From the NCBI GenBank assembly GCA_009776905.1, contig WRMX01000024.1, positions 3,016 to 25,313 of the forward strand: 22,298 nucleotides of DNA, written 5' to 3'. The stretch is from Oscillospiraceae bacterium (GTDB lineage: Bacteria; Bacillota; Clostridia; Oscillospirales; Oscillospiraceae). The translations under genes and the position numbers were made by a program. Positions 14,562 through 22,298 of the stretch are shown one piece after another (the stretch's first letter is position 1; each line of letters begins with the position of its first letter). A model generated the notes under the pieces. It made no database searches. It had not been told where the DNA came from and saw nothing but the letters and a program-made list of their open reading frames with translations.

Positions 14562-14689
14562 TGCATATAGGTATACAATTCGGTGTATTAGGCGAGATGT
14601 CGCCGCATTATACTGAAAAACTTTCGATTTGGGGTGACTGAATGAAAATTATCAGTAGAAGAGGTAAACGACTTTCAAGGGAGGCAAAA

Positions 14690-16663
<1,974 letters not shown>

Positions 16664-16739
16664 GTCACAAGTTGCAAGAAACTGTTGAAAACACGAAATT
16701 TCATGTGACGAAAATTTGAAACAAACTAATGGTAAATAT

Positions 16740-16768
16740 GGAAAGACTGCGATTATCGCAGTCTTTCC
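16740..16768 (+). terminator. Perfect hairpin terminating the first LPXTG gene
   Basis: GGAAAGACTGCGA and TCGCAGTCTTTCC are perfect 13-bp inverted copies around TTA. There is no long U-run after the stem (its own 3' arm ends TCTTTCC), so termination may be imperfect, allowing some read-through into the second surface gene. Confidence 0.7.
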
Positions 16769-16822
16769 GCGTCACAAGGGCTTATCACGAAAAGTGTTAA
16801 AAAGATAGATGGAAATATGAAA

Positions 16823-16856
16823 ATGTGACGCTTGTGTGACGATGCGGGTGTAAGAT
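16823..16856 (+). promoter_or_regulatory. Tandem TGTGAC operator and -10 element before the giant LPXTG gene
   Basis: ATGTGAC (16823-16829), four bases, GTGTGAC (16834-16840), then 10 bp and TAAGAT (16851-16856). No -35 box is present at the proper distance. The geometry, direct repeats of 11-bp pitch ending 10 bp before the -10, is that of promoters switched on by PhoB-like activators. Further TGTGAC words lie at 16704 and, inverted, at 16664 and 16771. Confidence 0.5.
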
Positions 16857-16898
16857 AGGCACAGAATTCATAAAAAACCAATTTAGGAGGCAATAACG

Positions 16899-19800
16899 AT
16901 GAAACAAACTATGAAAGGTAGAAAAATCATTTCCCTGCTGCTCACAGCCATGCTGCTGGTGGGCTTGCTGCCGTTCGGCATCATCGCAGGGGCCGCAGTT
17001 CCTGGCGAAGGCGATATTCCGATTCCCGCAGAAGCTTTTAAAACAGACAGCAATGGAGAAGAAACTGCGAATCCAGAAAAGTTAGAAGAGGGTCAGATAT
17101 GGGTCAACAAGAATGTTGTTGACATGGGAGCTGGAGAATTTGAAATTACATTATATGTATGGGGCGCGCCATTTATCGAGAATGGAAGCTCTGAAAAACC
17201 GTTAGTTGCAGATGATGAAGGTATAGCGAATGTAGATATTACCGACGTCATTGGCGACTGGTTTTCGTATAATGCGGATGCTGATTACGAGGTCGGTGAG
17301 TTTAATCATGACAATGGCGTTGTGACGTGGATTGTATCACAGGATGATATACTTGACGACATCCAATCATGCACATTCACGGTTTCACTTAAAGAGCACT
17401 GGGTTGTTGAGACACCGTACGAAACGAATAAGGCAGCAACAGCCACGTTCAAACCGAAGATGAGCAACCCATACTATTGGACAGAAAGAGAAGAAATTCC
17501 TGTAGAATTTGAGATTAGTGGTCTGAACTGGTCTGATAAAGCAATGAATAATGCGAATCTGAAGGATGTGGAGTTGATTGGCCCAAACGAGATCTATGTT
17601 GGGTTTAGAAATAGCGAAGGACCAATTATGATCAACGGGTTGAGTTTTGCAAGGCACAGCAGCAATAACAATCCAACGTATCCTCCTGTAGGGTTTGCTG
17701 GTAGGTATTATGGATACTATATTGTTGATGCTCCTGCTGATGTATTGCAAGAATATAATAAGGCGAAAGTGTATACCATCTGGTTTACCGGGCTTGAAGG
17801 AGATAATGTTCTTACAGAGTATATTATTACAGTGACAAATCCTGGAGGGAGCGAGCCTGGAATTATTAAGTCAGTTAGAGCGATTGAGTATACTCAACCA
17901 ACGCAAAGAAGCAGGTTTAAGTGGCTTGAGGGAGATATTGTCGAAGAAAACATGCCCAATAGTGGAATTATCGAGATACACTACAAGACAGTTATTGTTG
18001 ACTCAATTGATATCACGGTTAATAAAGCCATTAATAAGAGTGAGTATACAGACATTCCTGATGGAGTTACTTTCTGGTTCTATCTGAAGGACGATAAAGG
18101 TAATGATGTTGGAAATAGCCCGCAAACCATCAAGAGTGAAGACTATAAGGATGGTAAATCATCAATAACATTGACAATACCTTCCAACGAGTATGGTAAC
18201 ATCTCTGAGACAAGAGAATATAAGATCACAGAAAGTGTTACTGGTGCAGACGAAAACTGGATTAATGATACGCATACATTCAATGTAGTCGTATCGACTG
18301 GTGGATTTACAATTGATGGACAGAAAAACAATAGTGTTAAATACACCAATGCGTATACCTTTGTGCCTACAGGAAAGCTCGTTGTTAAGAAAGATTGGGG
18401 TTCTGTTGAAGAAGCTGACCAAGAGCCAATTGACTTTACGCTATCGAAAGAGGGCGATACCGGGTTTGCAATGAATGGGACATTAACCGGCGACAGCCCG
18501 GTGCCTTGGGAGTGGGAGATTGAGGGTCTTGAGTTAGGTGCTACTTACTATGTTAATGAAGGCGTTCTTAGTAACGGAGCCTTAGCAAACATGAAAAACT
18601 CTGGCAGTGTGGTACTTGATGGGAGTAATATTGGTCAAGCTGCGGTAATTACACTCACGAATGGATACATTCCTGGGAGAGGTAGCATCACAGTTATTAA
18701 AGAGTGGGTAGATGCTGAATACGACGAGGGTACTCTCCCGACTGTCTATGTGACGATTCAAAAAAATGATGATACGAGTTTCTCAAAAACACAAAAGATT
18801 ACATTAACTGATGGTGTATGGTCGACAATATTTAGTGCGTTAGAAATGGGTACATATACTGTCTCTGAGGGTGATGTAGCTGGTTATGAGTTAGATGGCA
18901 GCAATGATAGGGTAGTGACTCTCAGCGATGTGAACGGCGATATAAGCCGTAACACCAGCATCACGTTAAAGAACGTGTATTCTCCTGTGGCGAAACTAAC
19001 TATCAATAAGACTTGGGTAGGCAATTACAGCGAAACAACACCACCCAGCATTGGTGTTGAAATCTATAAACTTAATGATCAAGACGAGTGGATGAAATAT
19101 GGTGAAACAATAACACTGAGTGCAAATAGCGAAAACCTATGGACATGGACTGGTGAGGTTGAGTATGGTACATACAAAGTCGAGGAACTGTTAGGAGAAT
19201 ATGCTGACGTATATACTGTGAACGGAACAGGCGATGATCACCGCGTCACACTTGATAAGGAAGTTCCTGAAAACGGATTCGATATTGTAAACACGGATGT
19301 TGTTCTTGGCAAGATTACGATTACCAAAGAGTGGGCGACTAAGTATGGAGACCTTATACCCGACTCATTAACCGTTACTCTTACAAGTACCGATGGGGAT
19401 ACCTATGAATCATCAGAATACATTGTGAACGCTGATGGTAATTGGGAGTACGTATTTGAAAACCTTCCTCTAAAGGAATACGTAATAAGTGAAGATAGCA
19501 TTCATCCGAACTTCAACCTATTTTCACAGGATGTACCTTCGCTAGTCAAGCTCTCGCCTACAGAGAGGACTGCAAATGCAACAATTGTTAACAGTTATGC
19601 AATTAACTCCGGTATGATTACTGTTAAAAAAGAATGGGAAGGCGTATATGATCCCCAGAGACCGTCATCAGTGAGTGTAACGCTATCCGGAGTGTATGTT
19701 GGCAGCATCGATAACGAAGGACTTGACATTGATGATGAAGAATATGTGGAGATACCTACATTTGAAACAATCACTAAACAAATGCACGGTAGGAGTTGGA

Positions 19801-22148
19801 GTTACACATTCTATGACTTGCCGCTAGATTTTGAGTACACAGTCACTGAATCGCCGGTTGAGTACTACGATACCTCATACAAAGACAATATCAATGTTGT
19901 AACTTTAACCGACGATACACCAGCAAGCACATCTGCTGTGATTACAGTAATCAACGACTTCACAAATCCAAAAGGCACGCTCATTGTCAATAAGGAGTAT
20001 ATTGGAGCGCACAAGCCTGCAGGTGGTGGAGATTTCCCGGGAACAGTATCATTCTATCTCATTAAAAATGGTGTGGTTGTGAGTTATAGTGAAGCACTGG
20101 CAGAAGGATACGGAGCAGCAGGGGAAGACGCAAATGGAAGAGCAGTGTTTGAAACAAACAATGGATCCATAACGATAAACAACCTTCCACTTGGATACCC
20201 AAGAGCAAACGTCTATACTGTCCGCGAGAGCACTTCTGAACTCGGCGAGGGATACAGCTTATTCAACAACGGTGGAAAAGCTCAAATGACTAGAACAAGC
20301 CAGACAGGTGCAATTACGATTACAAACAGTTACTCAATTCCAACCGGAGACCTCAAAGTAAAGAAAATCTGGGAGGATACGGGATTTGAGTTTGCGAGAC
20401 CAGCCGATGGTATCACGATCACCTTGTATCGCCATACTCTTGACCACAGTGATAGATTCGTGAATTCCATAGTTTTGAATGGCAATGAGGAAGATCCGTG
20501 GACTGGAGTGTTCGAGAAACTGCCACTATATGACAATAATGGAAATATGTATACTTATTCGTTGTCTGAAAGTGGGATTAACACTACATACTATGATTTC
20601 ACGTATGACGGAAGCTTCAATCTTGTGAAGAATGAAGAGAAGACAGTTGAGGTAACTAACACCGCAAACAGCGCTACAATAAAGGGAAGAGTAACGGTTA
20701 ATAAAGTATGGGTTGGTACTGATGAAGATTCTCCATTCCCCGAAGACTTGATCAAGAGCGTCACTGTCAGATTGCTCGCAGATGGCAGACTAACACATTA
20801 CTGGGCGACTCTCAGCGATAGAAATTGGAGTGCAAGCTGGAGAGTTCCGGTGACAGACAACGAAGGAAATAGAATCAAGTATACCGTTATGGAAGTTACT
20901 GAATCTGAGCATTGGAAGTATGATATTACCAGTAGTGAAGAAGACTTCAAAATTAACGGAGCAGATGGCAAACTGGTACTTACGTTGACGAATGAGTACA
21001 TACCGTTTGAAGGTGATATTAAACTCGACAAAGAAGGCAAGGATGTTATCCTTATCGAAGACGAAGAAGGAATTGATTCTGCAATAATCCCCTATACTCT
21101 AGTAATCACAAACCAGGGTAACAAATCACTTGAAAACATCGAAGTTACCGATACACTTGATGCAGGCATGACATTTGTAGAAGGATCGCTAGATAAAGCG
21201 ACTCTAAAAAGCAATACTGACGGAGAGCTTGTTTTCATCATCGATGGAACGCTCGCACCAAAGGGCCATGAGGGTGACAGCATAACAGTCACATACAAAG
21301 TTATGGTCAGCAAAGAGGGCGACTATGAGAACAAAGCTGTGGTTAAAGCAAAGGTTGTTGGCGAAGACGAAACTGTTGACGACGACACGAAAACGGAATC
21401 AAATGTAGCAAAGCCAGTCCTTGGCATTGAAAAAAGTGTATCACAACCATCGATAACATCCAGCGGAACGGCAACGTACACCTTCACATTGAAAGTCTAT
21501 AATCAGGGCGACGTGGATCTGTATGATGTGGAAATCACAGATAAGATGGTTGGCCCAAACGAGAACGCGAAGATGACTTACAGCTATGATGGCGATTATG
21601 GATTCATTGAAGGCGAAGACGGCGAAGTAATCTTTACGATTGGCACACTTGGCGCAGGAAAGAGCAGTGACGACATCGTTTACACAGTGACGGTTGACAC
21701 AGCCGGCGACTATAACAACACCGCTACTGTAATTGGTTGGTTCAATGATGCAGATGGAGAACATTCATTGACACATAACGGAAGTGCGAAAGTCACGCTG
21801 AGCCGTCCGTCAACTCCTCCGCCGACGCCAAGACCCGACCCGGATCCCGATCCCACGCCGGAGCCGGAGCCCGATCCCGAAGTAGAGACCTACATTGACG
21901 AGGATTACACGATTGTGGACCAGGAAGTGCCTCTACTGCAGCTCCCGCCGATGCAAGTGCCTCTTGCTGACCTCCCGCCGGATCCCGAAGAGTTCCTGGA
22001 AGTCATCGATCCCGACACCCCGCTCAGCAATCTCCCGCAAACAGGCAGCCAGCAGATTATCCCGATTGCAGCGTTCGGACTCGGAGCGGCAGCCCTGGGC
22101 GGCGGTCTCCTGATCAACAGGAAGAAGAAGGAAGACGACATCATCTAA
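16899..22148 (+). CDS. Giant LPXTG-anchored adhesin with nine Cna_B-type and two DUF11-type modules
   Basis: 1749 aa, start fixed by AGGAGG 8 bases before ATG. Signal peptide: KQTMKGRK and a hydrophobic run, cleavage near AGA-AVPG. Residues about 40-360 form a unique N-terminal region (GQIWVNKNVVDMG, NPYYWTE). Nine Cna_B-like modules start near 367, 492, 595, 698, 804, 905, 1026, 1150 and 1263. Each has a V/I/T-x-K-x-W/Y-type lysine, a glutamate in Y-x-V/I-x-E and a C-terminal asparagine, so all could form stabilising isopeptide bonds. Two DUF11-like repeats start near 1372 and 1506 (YTLVITNQGN, FTLKVYNQGD). A P/D/E-rich linker leads to LPQTG (1712-1716), a membrane helix and a K/D-rich tail. 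It is a rod-like stalk presenting the N-terminal region, probably an adhesin. I see no VWA or thioester motif and no pilin YPK motif, so a polymerising backbone pilin is not supported. Confidence 0.9.
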   Translation: MKQTMKGRKIISLLLTAMLLVGLLPFGIIAGAAVPGEGDIPIPAEAFKTDSNGEETANPEKLEEGQIWVNKNVVDMGAGEFEITLYVWGAPFIENGSSEKPLVADDEGIANVDITDVIGDWFSYNADADYEVGEFNHDNGVVTWIVSQDDILDDIQSCTFTVSLKEHWVVETPYETNKAATATFKPKMSNPYYWTEREEIPVEFEISGLNWSDKAMNNANLKDVELIGPNEIYVGFRNSEGPIMINGLSFARHSSNNNPTYPPVGFAGRYYGYYIVDAPADVLQEYNKAKVYTIWFTGLEGDNVLTEYIITVTNPGGSEPGIIKSVRAIEYTQPTQRSRFKWLEGDIVEENMPNSGIIEIHYKTVIVDSIDITVNKAINKSEYTDIPDGVTFWFYLKDDKGNDVGNSPQTIKSEDYKDGKSSITLTIPSNEYGNISETREYKITESVTGADENWINDTHTFNVVVSTGGFTIDGQKNNSVKYTNAYTFVPTGKLVVKKDWGSVEEADQEPIDFTLSKEGDTGFAMNGTLTGDSPVPWEWEIEGLELGATYYVNEGVLSNGALANMKNSGSVVLDGSNIGQAAVITLTNGYIPGRGSITVIKEWVDAEYDEGTLPTVYVTIQKNDDTSFSKTQKITLTDGVWSTIFSALEMGTYTVSEGDVAGYELDGSNDRVVTLSDVNGDISRNTSITLKNVYSPVAKLTINKTWVGNYSETTPPSIGVEIYKLNDQDEWMKYGETITLSANSENLWTWTGEVEYGTYKVEELLGEYADVYTVNGTGDDHRVTLDKEVPENGFDIVNTDVVLGKITITKEWATKYGDLIPDSLTVTLTSTDGDTYESSEYIVNADGNWEYVFENLPLKEYVISEDSIHPNFNLFSQDVPSLVKLSPTERTANATIVNSYAINSGMITVKKEWEGVYDPQRPSSVSVTLSGVYVGSIDNEGLDIDDEEYVEIPTFETITKQMHGRSWSYTFYDLPLDFEYTVTESPVEYYDTSYKDNINVVTLTDDTPASTSAVITVINDFTNPKGTLIVNKEYIGAHKPAGGGDFPGTVSFYLIKNGVVVSYSEALAEGYGAAGEDANGRAVFETNNGSITINNLPLGYPRANVYTVRESTSELGEGYSLFNNGGKAQMTRTSQTGAITITNSYSIPTGDLKVKKIWEDTGFEFARPADGITITLYRHTLDHSDRFVNSIVLNGNEEDPWTGVFEKLPLYDNNGNMYTYSLSESGINTTYYDFTYDGSFNLVKNEEKTVEVTNTANSATIKGRVTVNKVWVGTDEDSPFPEDLIKSVTVRLLADGRLTHYWATLSDRNWSASWRVPVTDNEGNRIKYTVMEVTESEHWKYDITSSEEDFKINGADGKLVLTLTNEYIPFEGDIKLDKEGKDVILIEDEEGIDSAIIPYTLVITNQGNKSLENIEVTDTLDAGMTFVEGSLDKATLKSNTDGELVFIIDGTLAPKGHEGDSITVTYKVMVSKEGDYENKAVVKAKVVGEDETVDDDTKTESNVAKPVLGIEKSVSQPSITSSGTATYTFTLKVYNQGDVDLYDVEITDKMVGPNENAKMTYSYDGDYGFIEGEDGEVIFTIGTLGAGKSSDDIVYTVTVDTAGDYNNTATVIGWFNDADGEHSLTHNGSAKVTLSRPSTPPPTPRPDPDPDPTPEPEPDPEVETYIDEDYTIVDQEVPLLQLPPMQVPLADLPPDPEEFLEVIDPDTPLSNLPQTGSQQIIPIAAFGLGAAALGGGLLINRKKKEDDII

Positions 22149-22242
22149 GTTGCGGCGATGCTGCATGGTTCATAGCAATTGCGACTTATGGGTTGCGTGC
22201 GCAGGCTTCCCAAAAAATACAAAAAATTGAACATTGCCAAGG

Positions 22243-22268
22243 GCGGCCGGTCAGTGATGACCGGCCGC
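22243..22268. terminator. GC-rich hairpin after the giant surface gene
   Basis: GCGGCCGGTCA (22243-22253), GTGA, TGACCGGCCGC (22258-22268), perfect 11-bp stem about 95 bases after the stop. It has no U-run on the plus strand; on the minus strand A/T-rich sequence follows only after about 16 bases. It may be a terminator for either direction. Confidence 0.55.
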
Positions 22269-22298
22269 TCGCGCTATTGGGTGGGGGGGAAGATTCTT

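Larger units (their letters stand above)
13715..14689. other. About 1 kb without a convincing gene
   Basis: AT-rich stretch between the retropepsin promoter and the first LPXTG gene. The open frames here (for example a 75-codon one at 14044-14271, minus) have no ribosome binding site or protein-like composition. Seen in it: a hairpin at 13773-13800, two abutting palindromes at 14042-14064 (CACTATATAGTG and GGTCA-GG-TGACC), the tandem TGTAAC site and the LPXTG gene promoter. The rest shows nothing I can name; it may be a degraded gene or an uncharacterised RNA. Confidence 0.5.

Noticed and set aside
16899..17996. VWA/MIDAS pilus-tip domain in the giant protein
   Set aside because: No DxSxS motif could be found in the N-terminal region.

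Overview
The window reads as chromosomal DNA of a Gram-positive, low-to-middle-GC Clostridia-type bacterium (Bacillota), probably a gut or host-associated one. The reasons are two surface proteins with LPXTG sorting signals, a lipobox lipoprotein, strong AGGAGG-type ribosome binding sites, TTG/GTG starts, an Lsa-type ABC-F gene, and an adjacent cysteine desulfurase and mnmA. No rRNA, tRNA, CRISPR array, transposase or phage gene was seen.

Layout. (1) 1-3509, tRNA thiolation block: a partial mtaB on the minus strand, divergent from a cysteine desulfurase gene and mnmA. The desulfurase supplies sulfur that MnmA puts on U34, while MtaB methylthiolates t6A37. (2) 3510-4997: a long AT-rich control region and a secreted transglutaminase-like lipoprotein. 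(3) 5117-9198: a compact type IV pilus/type II secretion-like locus with its own strong promoter. It encodes a PilC/GspF platform protein, four small single-pass pilin-like proteins and a PilT-like ATPase, with no PilB, prepilin peptidase or PilMNO in view. (4) 9392-10950: a PfkB sugar kinase and a cupin D-lyxose/D-mannose isomerase, a two-step sugar route. (5) 11079-12780, minus strand: an Lsa-type ABC-F ribosomal protection protein whose leader carries a promoter, a three-codon ORF and a terminator that buries the ribosome binding site. (6) 12863-13714, minus strand: an AT-rich two-gene operon for an unknown 88-residue protein and a single-domain retropepsin-like aspartic protease. (7) 13715-14689: about 1 kb without a convincing gene. 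(8) 14690-22148: two large LPXTG surface proteins built from isopeptide-type (Cna_B-like) modules. No sortase lies in the window.

The most interesting signals are four. First, a tandem hexamer TGTRAC with an exact 11-bp pitch occurs upstream of three exported-protein genes (transglutaminase lipoprotein and both LPXTG proteins), suggesting a shared OmpR/PhoB-type regulator. Second, the ABC-F leader shows two mutually exclusive RNA structures. Third, the pilus-like locus is minimal and lacks the usual processing site in most of its pilin-like proteins. Fourth, a retropepsin is coupled to a small unknown protein. All functional calls rest on reading motifs and on memory of the families; no search was run.
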